Assembly: GCA_963580285.1 (NCBI GenBank)
Contig: OY757019.1
Span: 64,810,587 to 64,874,586, forward strand
Length of the DNA: 64,000 nt
Source of the DNA: Lucinisca nassula
Lineage: Eukaryota; Mollusca; Bivalvia; Lucinida; Lucinidae
Direction of reading: 5' to 3'
The notes beneath the pieces were generated by a model that was not told the DNA's origin, did no database searches, and was given only the letters and a program-made list of their open reading frames with translations. The translations under genes were made by a program, and so were the position numbers. Shown in pieces: positions 44,073-56,393 of the stretch (position 1 is the first letter of the stretch; every line of letters begins with the position of its first letter).

Positions 44073-44440
44073 TGATTTTCGCTATTTCTATCGCTTTCCT
44101 TTTCACATTTCTAGTCAATCATTCATATCATAGCAACAGAGAGGCATTGAGTCATCAGTGCATTGCGGTAGCACGTCCGTACGTCATAGTGCATTATCTC
44201 ATGCTCCCAAAAAGACTGGTTTGTAGATAAAATGTGCGCTGATTTTCTTCCTTTGGAACTTGGGCAGTGGTGCTCGTTGGGGCCGCGTCATTGTGGCGGT
44301 TCTAACGAGTACCCACGGCTGGTGTTTTTGGGCGAAGATAACAAGTCTAACGTATACCCAGTTTTCTCTAAAGGTGTAAATATCGTTACATTGTGTAATT
44401 ATTGCATGCTATATTGCATTGTTTTATAGAATATGTTGTG
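44073..44440 (+). other. 3' untranslated region of the plus-strand LINE
   Basis: Contains the conserved stem-loop at 44269-44313 followed by GTGTTTTTGGGCGAAG, both shared with the minus-strand LINE 3' UTR. The end is put near TTTTATAGAATATG (44425), but no poly-A tail marks it. Confidence 0.5.
44269..44313 (+). promoter_or_regulatory. Conserved LINE 3' UTR stem-loop (copy in plus LINE)
   Basis: Outer arms GGTGCTCGTT (44269-44278) and AACGAGTACC (44304-44313) pair over 10 bases with one G-U. An inner stem CCGC/GCGG is also possible. Compare 12720-12766. Confidence 0.6.
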
Positions 44441-44815
44441 AATATCCCAAATGGAGGTATGTACGGAGATGGTTATTGGAATCAGTAACCATGCCAGTCA
44501 CCATGCAATACGCATGCGCCGACTGGAGTGCTGGCTCCACGTTTTGCATTTCCGGCCTGATTTCCTACTTTCGATTTACTGACGGCCTTTATTGACACCT
44601 AGTAATTTGTTCACATGAGACTATTTGGGTAATAATTAATTATCAGAATCCTCACACACTAGAATAAGATTGTGTCATATGTTAATTCATGCATATGGTA
44701 TAATTGGGGCCATAATTTGTATTCATACATCCTCTGTCAATTGAATTGTCCGCTGGAGAGAAAATTGTCCATAAATTCGTCATGGTACTAGTGCGGCAAA
44801 TGTGACTGGGAAGCT
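44441..44815. other. No recognisable feature
   Basis: Mixed-composition sequence without repeats or open frames of note. Contains CGCATGCG near 44513. Confidence 0.4.
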
Positions 44816-44828
44816 CCGTGGTGACTGG

Positions 44829-45127
44829 TTTTTGTTTTATTTGAGGTTTAACGTCCCAGTCAACACTGTAAAGGTCATTTTGGAGACGTTGCTTTCAATT
44901 TTGTTGGACTTTTAGTCGACATTGAGATGAAATGACATCTCAAGTCGTGTCACCCAATGAAACCAATAGGGTTTATTAGCATGGACAGTCCGCCTCGCAC
45001 TGCAGTTCCTGGACAGGCTTAGATCCTCTAAGCGGTTTACCAGTACTAGTGTGCGGGCCGGATTCAGCTCTGCCTGGAAGCATCATGCAGCCCATATATT
45101 TCTTCAAGCCCGTATGGGCGGGGGCTG
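44829..45127 (+). mobile_element. SINE-like element with target duplication, third copy
   Basis: Flanked by CCGTGGTGACTGG at 44816-44828 and 45128-45140. The body matches 25875-26163 over its length, with extra CGTATGGGCGGGGGCTG at the 3' end. Independent insertion at a different target confirms that the family is mobile. Confidence 0.88.
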
Positions 45128-45183
45128 CCGTGGTGACTGGGAAGTATGGCAAGCCTTTTTACTATTTATTATGGAATGTAGAT

Positions 45184-45935
45184 ATCTAATTTATCATAGA
45201 AGATATATATTATATTAGATATCTTAATTATTATATAAGATATCTTATATAGCATATAAGATATCTTATATAATATATGAGACATCTTTATATCTTATTT
45301 ATTATATAAGATATCTTATATAGCATATAAGATATCTTATATAATATATAAGATATCTTTATGTATAAGATATCTGATATGTCATATAAGATATTGTGTA
45401 TGCTTTATTAGATATCTTATTTATTATATTAGATATCTTATATAGGATATGAGATATCTAATAAAGGATATAAGATATCTTATTTACAAAATGTATAAGA
45501 TAGCTTATATACTAAATAAGATAGCTAATATAGCATATGAGATATCTTTTGTAGCATATCAGATATCTTATATATTGTATAAGATATCTTATTTATTATT
45601 TAAGATCTTATTTATTATACAAGATATATTATTTAAAGATGGAAATAGGATATCTTATATGATACATAAGATATCTGATATATTATATAAAATATCTTGT
45701 ATGTTATATTAGATATCTTATTTGGTATATTAGATATCTTATTTAGCATATCAGATATCTTATATATTCCAGTAAATAAGATATCTTAAATCCTATATCA
45801 GATATCTTATTTGATATATTATATATCTTATACAACATATAAGATATCTTATATAATCTATAAGATATCTTATTTACCTAAATATATAAGATATCTTATT
45901 TCACAAATAAGATATCTAATATATTTTACCAAAAA
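45184..45935. repeat. 21 bp-period satellite with AAGATATCTT palindromes, block 1
   Basis: Cores lie at 45237, 45258, 45308, 45329 and 45350, spaced by 21 bp, with TATA-rich spacers (ATATAATATAT, TAGCATATA). Both strands read almost the same because the core is a perfect palindrome. Open frames such as 45449-45712 arise from the repeat. Confidence 0.9.
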
Positions 45936-46200
45936 ACATAATGAAGTCTACCCCAAACTGCCAAAAGCATATCTGGAAATGACTACCCCCATTTATGCCT
46001 AACATTCCATTACCCATTTGGTGCCAGAACCCCTTGCAAACAGTGCAGGCCCAGATCAGATCAGGGCCTACACTATTTGCAAAACGTTCAACAATTTTCA
46101 GATTACACAACCTGTCATACCTAATATTCAAAATGGACTCCTGCCATATATAAGGAGGATGATTCAATTTGGTAAAAAGGGATAAAAGGGACAAAGAAAT
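45936..46200 (-). repeat. Interspersed repeat segment related to the TTAA transposon interior
   Basis: Complement of 46030-46165 shares TCCTCCTTATATAT, CAGGAGTCCATTT and GATCTGGGCCTGCACTGTTT with 42650-42820. Probably a piece of the same DNA transposon family splitting the satellite. Confidence 0.65.
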
Positions 46201-46624
46201 ATTGAACTAATTATGCGAAAAGTAGAGGCAGAAACCATGCTGAATATATGCACAGTCTGGTGAGAGGCTTTTTTTTTCAAAATACATGCAGCGAGCAGCG
46301 CTTGGCATAACTCAGTTTGAAGTTCAATTAAGACTTCTTCTATCTGAAGAATTTTTGTAAGGGAGGATTATTAAATTATACAAACAAAAGCAAGCTGGAT
46401 TTATTATCTATATATATCTCTCTCCCCCTCTCTCTCTCTCTCTCTCTCCCTTAAAAAAAAAAAATGTATCGCACCTGCTTGGGAAACCCATTTTATTTAT
46501 AAACACACTTCAAGAATGCATTTATAATCAATTTTCTCCAGTTCTCTGTCTGTGTAGCAGTCTTTTGTGCATATAGGTACGAGAGGGAGCGACTGTTATT
46601 TGTTATTTCTTTCGAATTTACATA
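46201..46624. repeat. Non-satellite spacer with CT microsatellite
   Basis: A (CT)n tract lies at about 46421-46450, followed by a poly-A of 12. Otherwise no feature is recognised. Confidence 0.6.
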
Positions 46625-47180
46625 GATGTCTTATATGTTGATTAAGATATCTTATTTATCAAACGTATATAAGATATCATATGTTAAATAAGATATCTTA
46701 TACGCTTTATATATCATATGTTAAATAAGATATCTTATACGCTTTATAAGATATTTTATATGTTGAATAAGATATCTGATATACCAATTAAGATATCTTA
46801 TATACCAATATAAATAAGATATCTGATATGTTATATAAGATATCTGATATGTTATATAAGATATCTTATATGCTATATTAGATATCTTATTTAGTATATT
46901 AGGTATCTTAAATAGCATATAAGATATCTTATATGTTTTAGTAATTAAGACAATCAGATATCTTATTTAACATATAAGATATCTTCTATGTTATATAAGA
47001 TATCTTATTTAAGATATAAGATAACTTATATATCATATCAGATATCTGCATTGCTGAATTAAATAAGATATATAGGATATAAGATATCTACTTTAGGATA
47101 TAAGGTATCTTATATCCTTATATGAGATATCATATAATAAATAAGATATCTTATATAATAAATAAGATATCTACATTCCA
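46625..47180. repeat. 21 bp-period satellite with AAGATATCTT palindromes, block 2
   Basis: Same unit as 45184-45935, with ATATGTTATATAAGATATC-like repeats. Separated from block 1 by the interspersed repeat and spacer. Confidence 0.88.
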
Positions 47181-47399
47181 TAATAAATAGTAAAATGGCT
47201 TGCCATTGTGTAGCAACGCTGCATTCATAAGCTCTTTGCAACAAAAAAAGTATCCTTCAACAAATACTTACCTACCTTCATTTATGAGGTGCTGTTTTAC
47301 TATTTCATTGAATTTCAAGATTTAGTTATTTGCTTGTATTGGAGTTTAAAGGCCCAGGCATCCCCATTTAGGACATTTTTGAATCGGTCAGTTAACTTA

Positions 47400-47620
47400 T
47401 CCACACTTTTCCTGGGCAAGCTTATACGTTAGCGGTTAACTAATACAGTGCACATTCTTTCACAGAAACTGACAACTGCCCTTCTTGAATCAGCAGAAGG
47501 GAGAAAATGAAAATAGAAAAGATAGGAAGGAATGTTGCCGACTCCAACAGGAATCGAACACGTGTCCTTCTGATCACCAGTCAGACCTGCATCTGACTGA
47601 CCTACCAAGATATCTTTTAG
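47400..47620 (-). mobile_element. tRNA-derived SINE (minus strand), copy 1
   Basis: On the minus strand the head reads GGTAGGTCAGTCAGATGCAG...GTGTTCGATTCCTGTTGG, resembling A and B boxes of a tRNA. The body shares CAGTGCACATTC, AGAAACTGACAAC and AGCAGAAG with 62850-63060. Confidence 0.65.
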
Positions 47621-49210
47621 TCAAATTATAGATAACTAAGAGTAACATTTTTTATATCTGTAATTATCGATATTTTTTGATATCATAAAAAAGGTAACCA
47701 ATGATATGTAAAATATATTTCTTGATATCTATAAATTTATTTTATGATATCAATTATTCCATTGCATATATAGATATCCAAAAAAAATCCAATTATAGTT
47801 ATCATTTCAAAGGCTGAATTATAGATATCACAATTTTCAGTAATTGATAGCAGAAAATATATTTTGGATATCAATAAATGTAATTATCGATATCCTAAAA
47901 TGTTCTTCAATATTTGATATCTATATATCGAATAAAAGATATCTATAACTGAATTATAGATATGTCTTAACATATTTTAGATATCATAAAATATATAATA
48001 GATATCTAACATTATTTTTAGATATGAATGTCAGAAAATATTTTATGGATATCAATAAATGATATTTATGATATCCTAAAATGTTCTTCTATATTTGCTA
48101 TCTATATATAGAATAATAGATATCTATAATTTGAATTATAGATATCCTTAAACATATTTCAAATATCATAAAATAAATAATAGATATCTAATATTATTTA
48201 TAGATAGTTAATAATAATTATTGATATCCTATATTTAATTACAGATATCTATAAATCAAATTATAAATATCATTAAAACAAATTACAGATATGTACAATT
48301 AACATTATTGATATCTATAATTATCTGTATTTTTTGATATCATAAAATGAAATCCAAGATATGTTATATATATTTCTTGATATTAATATATTTGTTTTAT
48401 GATATCAATTATTTCTTTGCATATATAAATATCTAAAATCAAATGATAGAAATCATTTAAAAGGCTGAATTATGGATATCACAATTTTCAATAATGGATA
48501 TCATAAAATACATTATTGACATCAATAAATGAAAATATTGTTATCCTCAAATGCTCTTCAATCTTTGGTATCTATATATCAAGTAAAAGATATCTACAAT
48601 TGGAATTATTGATAACCCTTTACATATTATAAATATCATGAAATAAATGATAAATATCCAATATCAATAATTTTAATTATAAATGTCTATAATTTGATTT
48701 ATAGATATCTATAATTTGATTTATAAATATCTACAAATTGATATATAGATGTCTGTAATAAAAATATAGGATATCAACAAATATTATTATATATCTATAA
48801 ATAATATTAGATATGTATTATTTATTTCATTTTATCCATAATGAGTTAAGGGATATCTATAATTCAAGTTATAGATATCTTTTATTCAATATATAGATAT
48901 CAAATATGGATGAACATATCAGGATATCAATAATTACATTTATTGATATCCATAATATATTTTTTGATATCCATTATTCAAATCTGTGATATCTATTATC
49001 CAGCCTTTAAATGGTATCTATAATTGGATTTTAGATATCGTTATATGTAAAGGAATAATGGATATCATTAAACAAATTTATAGACATCAAGAAATATATA
49101 TTACATATCAATGATTACATTTTATGATACCAAAATATTGATAATAATATTAATTATAATTTGATATATAGATACCTAGAGTAAAATTATAGATATCTCC
49201 CAATTGTATT
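47621..49210. repeat. ~21 bp-period satellite with TAGATATCTA-type palindromes
   Basis: Diverged units ATAATTNNATTATAGATATC with GATATC cores 20-21 bp apart (for example GATA at 48183, 48203, 48223, 48244). Distinct in sequence from the AAGATATCTT satellite but with the same core hexamer and period. Confidence 0.85.
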
Positions 49211-49280
49211 AAATAGTAATTCGGCACCCCATATTCATTTATCTTCCTAGGACTACCCCTGATAATGCAAGAGTCCTGTT

Positions 49281-49343
49281 ATTTTTCATATATATTGTGT
49301 GTGTCATATATGCTTTGCAATGTATGGTACCACTGATATTGTA
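49281..49343 (+). repeat. Leader sequence of the 21 bp satellite, copy 1
   Basis: CATATATATTGTGTGTGTCA through ACCACTGATATTG matches 53083-53139, which leads directly into satellite. It marks the edge of a duplicated block. Confidence 0.7.
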
Positions 49344-49797
49344 AAGTAGAAGTAAAACAAAGATCAGGAATCGATACAATTAACTTACTCCACCCACCAA
49401 AGACAACAAATGGAAAGAAACACAAACATGAAGCGACCAGACAAAAGTGGAAACCTAAACAAAGGAAGGCCATAAGGACAGTTACTTTCCCACAAAATGG
49501 CCAAATGGCCATCTAAAATAAAAAGACACAAGTGATACACACAGTAAGTAACAAACAACAACATAAATAAACCGCCACAGAAGAACCGCCTTGGAACGAT
49601 CAGTGGAAAGAATTCCACTGGGGGGGGGGGGGGGGCTTTAACCGATTTTACATGGCCATAATCCTCGCCCTTACCTCTGTCGCGGTATACACTAATTTTG
49701 TTTAGTCCACATGAAGGCTTCCTAACTCATCAGTGTAACATCTCCGAGAACATACAAATCAAAAAACTACAGAGATGAATTATACGACACCGTAAAT
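49344..49797 (-). mobile_element. Penelope-like 3' region inserted at the satellite edge
   Basis: Reverse complement of 16921-17510: GATCAGGAATCGATACAATT, TACTTTCCCACAAAATGGCC and CGCCACAGAAGAACCGCCTT, with a 17-base poly-G/C anomaly near 49621. The matching site at 53139 (ACTGATATTGCATTCAGTAT) lacks it. Confidence 0.85.
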
Positions 49798-51945
49798 CAG
49801 TATTTCATTGATAAATGATAAAACTATCAACATGACTCACACAGCTAATACCTCCATTCCTACAGCTTTAACAATGAATCTCACAGCTATCACAATGGCT
49901 CATATAACTGTCATCATGATTCACCCATCTCTAAGCGTGATTCCTACAACTATCACCTTGAGGAAAGCAGCTGTCACCACGGCACATACATCTGTCTCCG
50001 TGATTCATACAACCATCAGTATGTCTCGTACGGCTATAAGCATGACTCATACATATAGCTGTCGTCATGGGTCATTGAGCATTCACCGTGACACCTACAG
50101 CTGTCTCCAAGGTCAATACAGCTGTCGCAATGACCCATAGAGCTGCAAATATGACTAATACAGTTGTAACCATGGCTCATACAACTGTCTCCATGACTCA
50201 TACAACTATCATCAAGACTCGAACTGCTGCCAGCGTGACTGATTAAGCCGTCATCATCACTCAAACAGCTATCACCATGACGTATGCTGACAACACTATC
50301 ATAGTGCTGCCAGCATAACTCATATAGCTATTATCATGGCTCTTCCAGCTGTCTCTGTGGTTCTTACAGCAATCACCACGACTCATATTGCTGCCACCAT
50401 TACTAATACAGCGATTGCCATGGCCTATTCAGCTATCACCATGAATACAGCAAACATCTACCACCATGTATCCTGTAGCTATTGCATTGACTCATACAGC
50501 AATTTGATCACTCACACAGCTGTCACCATAATTCATACAGCTATCAGGACGACATCTACAGCTATCACCAGGAATCATACAGCGCCCACAATGAATCGGA
50601 TATCTTAATTTCAAATACAACTGCCACCAAGATATATTCCGTTTGCAACAGTCATACATGTATATCCTATAGCTCTCAGCATGAATTATGCGACTGTAAC
50701 CATTGTTCATATACCTGTCACGACGACTCATAGGACTGTCACGATGCCTTTCAGCTGTCACCATAATTCATAGAACAGTTAACATGGCACACACAGCAGT
50801 CATCATGATCCGTACAGCTTTAACCATGACTCATATACAGATATCAACATGCTTCATACAGCTATCGGCATGTATCATGGCTCGAACAGCTGTCGCGATG
50901 ATTCATACAGCTGCATGACATGATGGCTAATACATCTGTCACAAATCACGACTCATATACAGCCATGACCATGACTACCACTATCATGATGCATACAGCT
51001 ATCACCATGACTGATTTAGCTGTCACCGTGAAATATACAGGTATCACCTCGCCCCATACACATGTCATGATGACTCATACGGCTATCACTAGCACACACA
51101 ACTATCATTATGACTCATACACCTGTCATCATGACTCTATCACATACCACTCCCTGTCACTTTGACTCGTTTACCCATGCTATGACTCACACAACTGTCA
51201 CACTGACCAATACAGCTGTCACGATGACTCGTACTTCTGTAACCATGACTCATCATGTTGTCACGAGTTGCAGACGGCATGGCTCCTACAGCTGTGACGA
51301 CGCCTCAAACAGTTGTCAGCAAAACCCATGAAGCTAATGACTACTACCATGAATTATACAACACCGTAAATCAAACAGCAGTCATCTTAGCTCATACGGC
51401 TGTCACGATGATGCATTCAGCTGGTACCATGGCTTATACAGTTGACACAATGACTCATAAAGCTTTCACAATTACTTATCATATAGCTATAACCGTGACT
51501 AATACAGCTATCACATCGACTAATACAGCTCTAACGAAGACTCATAACATTACTTATACAGCTATCATGATGGCTCATACAGCTGACTCATGCAGTTGTC
51601 ACCATGACCTACATAGCTATAACCATACATCTGTCACCATGACGCCTATATCTATCAGCACGACTTCTGTAGCTTTTACCAAGGCTCTTATTGCTACTGT
51701 CATGACTTGTACAGCTGTTAACATGACACCTATAACTACCGCCATGACCTATACAGCTGTCATCATGACCAATATAGCTGTTAATACCACTTTTACACCT
51801 GTCATCATGACTCACACAGCTATCATCATGACTCCTACAGCTGCCACCATGACTACTACAACTGTCACCATGACTGCAACAGCTGTCAGTATGACTCATA
51901 CATGTATGACGATGACTAATAAATCTATCACTAGGATTCATATAG
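49798..51945 (+). repeat. 21 bp satellite (ATGACTCATACAGCTATCACC-like), block I
   Basis: Roughly 100 diverged units. One frame encodes MTHTAIT-like heptads, another DSYSYHH-like, and the minus strand GDSCMSH-like, because 21 is divisible by three and two forward frames lack stops. The longest resulting frame is 51255-51983. A marker, GATATCTTAATTTCAAATAC (50598), recurs in the other blocks. Confidence 0.9.
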
Positions 51946-51957
51946 GTTTTATTTTAA

Positions 51958-52900
51958 ATATACTCAGAGGCAATAAAAAGTAAACAGTTTTTGATTTGGA
52001 ATACCGGGTCTTATATTGCTGTCTGTCATAAAATATGCCTATGTCCGTTTTTCCCAAACGTCTAAGTTTGTAGAAGTCCAATTCTTTTCCTGTTGCAGTC
52101 ATCCATGATGGAGTAATTGCCCTTAATTGATAATCAATATTTCCAACAAAATCTCGTGTTGTACATGACATTCAAACTTATGCGCATCGCACAAGTCATG
52201 TACGAACGTTCATCGATAAGACGCCATCATTACTTTCCCATTTCCCATTAAACCCAAACAAACAGCTTCAAACTCAATTGTAATTTCTGCCTGTTCCGGA
52301 TTATCTCCATTTCAATTAAAATCATAGTGAATGAAATGAGTCTTTTTTCAAATCGTGTAAGATATTCATTTGAAACTTTCACATAATTTTTGTTTTCCTC
52401 GGCATTTTTATACTTACTCCATAGTGATGCATCGAAAATTACTCAAAGAAAAGTTAATCACCAGTACAAACAAATCCCAAAGTAACATAAAGCATTTAAT
52501 CAAAGGAAGAACGTAAAAGGCGAAAATGACATTTTCTTTGACAAAAAATGTTGCATTTTACCTTGTGTTTAATTTAAATATGGGATATATGCTTGCCAAT
52601 CAGTTCCCCTTCTTTGAATCTGTTGCAGAAAAAAAATCATTTATTGAATAACACTTATTCGAAACACATGTTTAAAGGGAAACTACTCAAGACAAAATAT
52701 TGGATGAGAGCCCCCTGTCCATTTCAAGTGACGGAATTTCATTATCCTTTAATCAATTTTAACGGAAACTGCTGCAAATCACGCAGAAGTGGTTGTTCTT
52801 ATTTATGATGTCACATATGTATGTAGAGAGGGAGACATTGGGACGCAAATCAGCGTTCGGTAACCTGTATACTTACTTTTGCCTCTCAGTATATGTTTGT
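51958..52900 (+). repeat. Unclassified interspersed repeat, copy 2
   Basis: Second copy of the repeat at 11368-12290, inserted between satellite blocks I and II. Not open on either strand. Confidence 0.8.
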
Positions 52901-53082
52901 AAAATATAAATGTCCCAGAAGAGCAACAGTACTATTTTAATTGAAATGTTAGAAATAACTGTGGTAATATTTACATATAATATTTACAACTTTGTGCTAC
53001 TTTGGCCCATTGTAGTTTAAATAGTCTTTCTGTTCTAACTGGTTGCACATACACATGTCACTAATTTACTATGCTATTATTT
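52901..53082. other. No recognisable feature
   Basis: AT-rich spacer before the satellite leader at 53083. Confidence 0.4.
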
Positions 53083-54726
53083 CATATATATAGTGTATGC
53101 CATGTATGCTTTGCAGTGTGTGATACCACTGATATTGCATTCAGTATTTCATTTATAAATAATATAATTATCAAGATGACTCACACAGTTAATACCTTCA
53201 TTCCTACCGAATTCACCATGAATCCCAAAGCTATCACAATGGCTCATATAACTGTCATCATGATTCATGTATCTCTAAGCGTGATTCCTACAGCTATCAC
53301 CGTGACGAAAGCAGCTGTCACCCTTGCACATACATCTGTCTCCGTGACTCTTACAGCCATAAGTATGTCTCATACAGCTATATGCATGACTCATATAGCT
53401 GCCGCCATTGGTCATTGAGCCTTCACTTGACACCTACAGCTGTCTCCAAAGCTCATACAGCTATCACAATGACCCATACAGCTGTCACAAAGTCTCTCAT
53501 ACACTATGTCTTCTGTAGCCATTGCAATGACTCATACAGCAATTAGGACACTCACACAACTGTCACCATAACTCATACAGTTATCACCACGACTTCTATA
53601 GCCATCACCATGAATCATACAGCGCCCACAATGTCTTGGATATCTTAATTTCATATACAGCTGCCACCAAGACTTATTCCTTTTTCAACAGTCATATCTC
53701 CTATAACTATCAGCATGGATTTTACAGCTCTAACCATTGTTCATACAGCTGTCACCATCACCTATAAGGCTGTCAACATGACTCACACAGCTTTCTTTAC
53801 GACTTCTATAGCTCTCACAATCACTACTTCAGGCGTGAGCATGAATCTTACGAAGATAACCATGACACCTTGTCACCATGACTCATAGAGCTACCACCAT
53901 GACTCGCATCCCTTCCACTAGGACTTATATAGCTTTCATCATGTCTATTACAGCGATCACAATAACTAATACAGCTGCCACGACGATCCATATCATGACT
54001 AATACAGCCATCACGATAACTCATACAGATGTCAACACGACACAAACAGCTATTACCATAACTCATGCAGCTATTCCCATGACTCGGATATCTATCAGCA
54101 CGACTTTTAAAGCTTTCACCAAGACACATATAGCTACCACCTTTACTCATTCAGGTGTTACCTTGACTTTTATAGCTATCGTCATGACCTAAGCGACTGT
54201 AACCATGACCAATACAGCTGTTAACACTACTCATACAGCTGTCACCATGACTCACTAATCTATCATCATGACCACTGCTGTTGCAGTATAACTACTACAG
54301 CTATCAATATGACTAATGCATCTTTAAAATGGCTTATACGACCGTCATTATGGCTTATACAGCTATCGCCAATGCTTACAGCTTTCACAGAGACTCTTAC
54401 AACTGTCACAAAAATTCATGCAGCTCTAATCGTGATCCCGACAGCTATCACCATGACGAATACAGCTGTCACCACAGCTCGTACAGCTATCTCCGTGACT
54501 CATACAGCCATCACTCTGTGCTCATACAGCTTAAAGCTTCGCACATATTGCTGTCGACAGGGTTCATACTGCAAACACTATGTCTAATACAGCTGTAACA
54601 ATGAACCAGATGACTACGTCTAAAGCTGTCTTCATGCCTCATACAGCCATCAGGATGACTCGAACAGCTGTCACAATCACTCATTCAGTGACCACCATGC
54701 GCCATATAGCTATCACCATTACCAAT
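53083..54726 (+). repeat. 21 bp satellite, block II, with leader
   Basis: Leader 53083-53139, then units colinear with block I (GCTATCACAATGGCTCATAT at 53230 and 49890; marker GATATCTTAATTTCATATAC at 53638), about 3.0 kb apart. Confidence 0.9.
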
Positions 54727-55033
54727 ACAGCAATCTCCAGCCCATCGGGACTTGGAGAATTAAATTAAGATGCAAAGTGTTTCCACGCATAGCTGAAACC
54801 GACCGCACTCGAGTACTAGTATACAGCATAGGTCTAAGCCTGTTCAGGCAAAGTGGTGCGAGTCGGACCGTTCATGCATATAAACCTTTTGGTTTCATAT
54901 GGCGGCAGGGCATGCGATTTCATTTCATCTCAATGTCGGGTAAAGGCCCACAAAATTGAAAGCAACGTCTCGAAAATGACCTAAATAGTGTTGACGGGGA
55001 CGTTAAACCTCTATTCAAACAAACTAACAAAAA
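54727..55033 (-). mobile_element. SINE-like element inserted in satellite block II
   Basis: Reverse complement of the family at 25875, more diverged (AGCCCATCGGGACTTGGAGA ... GGGGACGTTAAACCTCTATT). ACCAATACAGC-ATCTC flanks both sides, but it is also satellite sequence, so the duplication is only suggestive. A deleted remnant of the same insertion is at 57858-57895. Confidence 0.8.
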
Positions 55034-55109
55034 ACCAATACAGCTATCTCAATCACTCATACAGCTATCACCATGAGGGTTGTAGCTATTACCGTAACTC
55101 ATACAGCTA
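55034..55109 (+). repeat. 21 bp satellite between SINE and mariner
   Basis: Three to four units ending at the TA target dinucleotide 55108-55109. Confidence 0.85.
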
Positions 55110-56391
55110 CGAGGGTAGGCTAAAAAGTTCTGAGCCTGACCAAGATCCAATGGTTTGTCCATGCTGAAAGTGCCTTATTTTTCAACATAGTCTCCCTTCC
55201 TGTCCACACACTTCCTCCAGCGATGCTGGAGTCCTTGGATCCCAGTGGTATAGAAGGTCTCATCTTGGTACCTGAAAAACTCCTCCACAGTAGCTATCAC
55301 CCTCGTCTGACCGATAATACTGCCCAGCCAAGTGCGTTTTCATGTTTGGAAACAGGAAATAATCTGATGGAGCTAGATCAGGTGAATACGGAGGGTGATC
55401 GATAAGTGTGAAGCCACAGTCATGCACAGCAGCCATTGCGGCAACCAATTTCTGAGCAGGCGCATTGTCCTGATGGAACAAGACCCCTTTTGTCAATTTT
55501 CCGGGTCGTTTAGCCTTAATTGCTTTTCGCATTTGTTTTAGCAGATCTGCATAATACTCCCCATTAATTGGTCTGCCCTTTTGAATGTAATCTATGAATA
55601 TTATACGCTTGGCATCCCAGAACACTGATGTCATCACCTTCCCTGCAGAGGAGACGACCTTTGCCTTCTTTGGAGGGGGTTAGCCAGGGTGCTTCCATTG
55701 CATGGATTGTCTTTTGGTCTTTGACTCAAAGTGATGAACCCAACACTCATCCTGAGTGACAAAACGGTCAAGAAAACCATCTTGGTCTGCTTCAAAAATA
55801 GCCAAGTTGGCTTGTGACAGGTTCAGTCTGGTCAGGCGTCAAAAGCCGTGGCACCCATCTGGCGGAAACCTTCGACATTCCTAACTCACTGCGTAGAATG
55901 TTCTCTACTTGTTCACGGGAGATGCCAACAGTGTTAGCTTACTGATTCACAGTTAAACGCCTGTCATCCATCACGGCCGTGTGCTCTTGGCTGATGGTTT
56001 CCTCAGTTGTTGCCGTCGTGGGTCGTCCACACCGGTCATCATCTTCAAGGCTGTCCTTGCCCATCCTAAAATTTCCTGCCCACCTTTTTACGGTTGCATA
56101 CGAAGGAGCATCATTCCCTAATGTAGCAACCATATTGGTAGGAATGTCCTTAGGAGCTAACCCCTTTTTATGGAGGTACTTGATGACACCACGATGCCAG
56201 ATTTTGTCCATTCTCTCAAAAACGTGTTAGTATCAATTTTCAAAGTCTAGAATTTCTACGTTATTGCAGGTAAACTTGAACTCATTTGAGTCAAATCAAT
56301 AAATAAAGGTTTGGATTTAATGAATACAAAATTTCATGACTGTTCGATGCCTGCTTCTTGGTCAGGCTCAGAACTTCCCAGCCTGCCCTCG
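55110..56391 (-). mobile_element. mariner transposon with TIRs and TA target duplication
   Basis: 1282 bp, normal mariner size. Inverted repeats begin CGAGGGTAGGCT at 55110 and CGAGGGCAGGCT (complement) at 56391 and extend ~38 bp through GTTCTGAGCCTGACCAAGA with few mismatches. TA flanks both ends (55108-55109, 56392-56393). The paralogous satellite at about 57975 shows the empty site. Confidence 0.95.
55230..56211 (-). pseudogene. mariner transposase, broken
   Basis: The minus-strand start at 56211 (MDKIWHRGVIKYLHKKGLAP) opens the N-terminal HTH domain, with PSYATVKRWAGNFRMGKDSL and EDDDRCGRPTTATTEETI. After a stop (VNQ*ANTV) come ISREQVENILRSELGMSKVS and RWVPRLLTPDQ, then a WVHHFESKTK-like region with frameshifts, VFWDAKRIIFIDYIQKGRPI, VLFHQDNAPAQK (second catalytic D) and HPPYSPDLAPSDYFLFPNMK (third D). 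Thirty-four residues separate the second and third aspartates, the DD34D pattern of mariner. The ~345-codon length fits. Multiple stops make it inactive. Confidence 0.93.
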
Positions 56392-56393
56392 TA

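Noticed and set aside
44232..44429. 65-codon frame in the LINE 3' region
   Set aside because: Overlaps the conserved stem-loop; the homologous region at 12650-12900 does not encode a similar peptide.
45184..47180. CRISPR-like regular palindromic repeats
   Set aside because: Repeats are contiguous with no unique spacers, in a eukaryotic satellite context with no cas genes.
49621..49637. Functional G-quadruplex at a 17-base G run
   Set aside because: The run lies in a reversed Penelope tail where related copies have a short C/G stretch; a homopolymer expansion or sequencing error is as likely.
51255..51983. 242-codon open frame rich in Thr/Met/Ala/Ile
   Set aside because: Direct translation of the 21 bp satellite; other frames and strands are also open, and the frame runs into an unrelated repeat.
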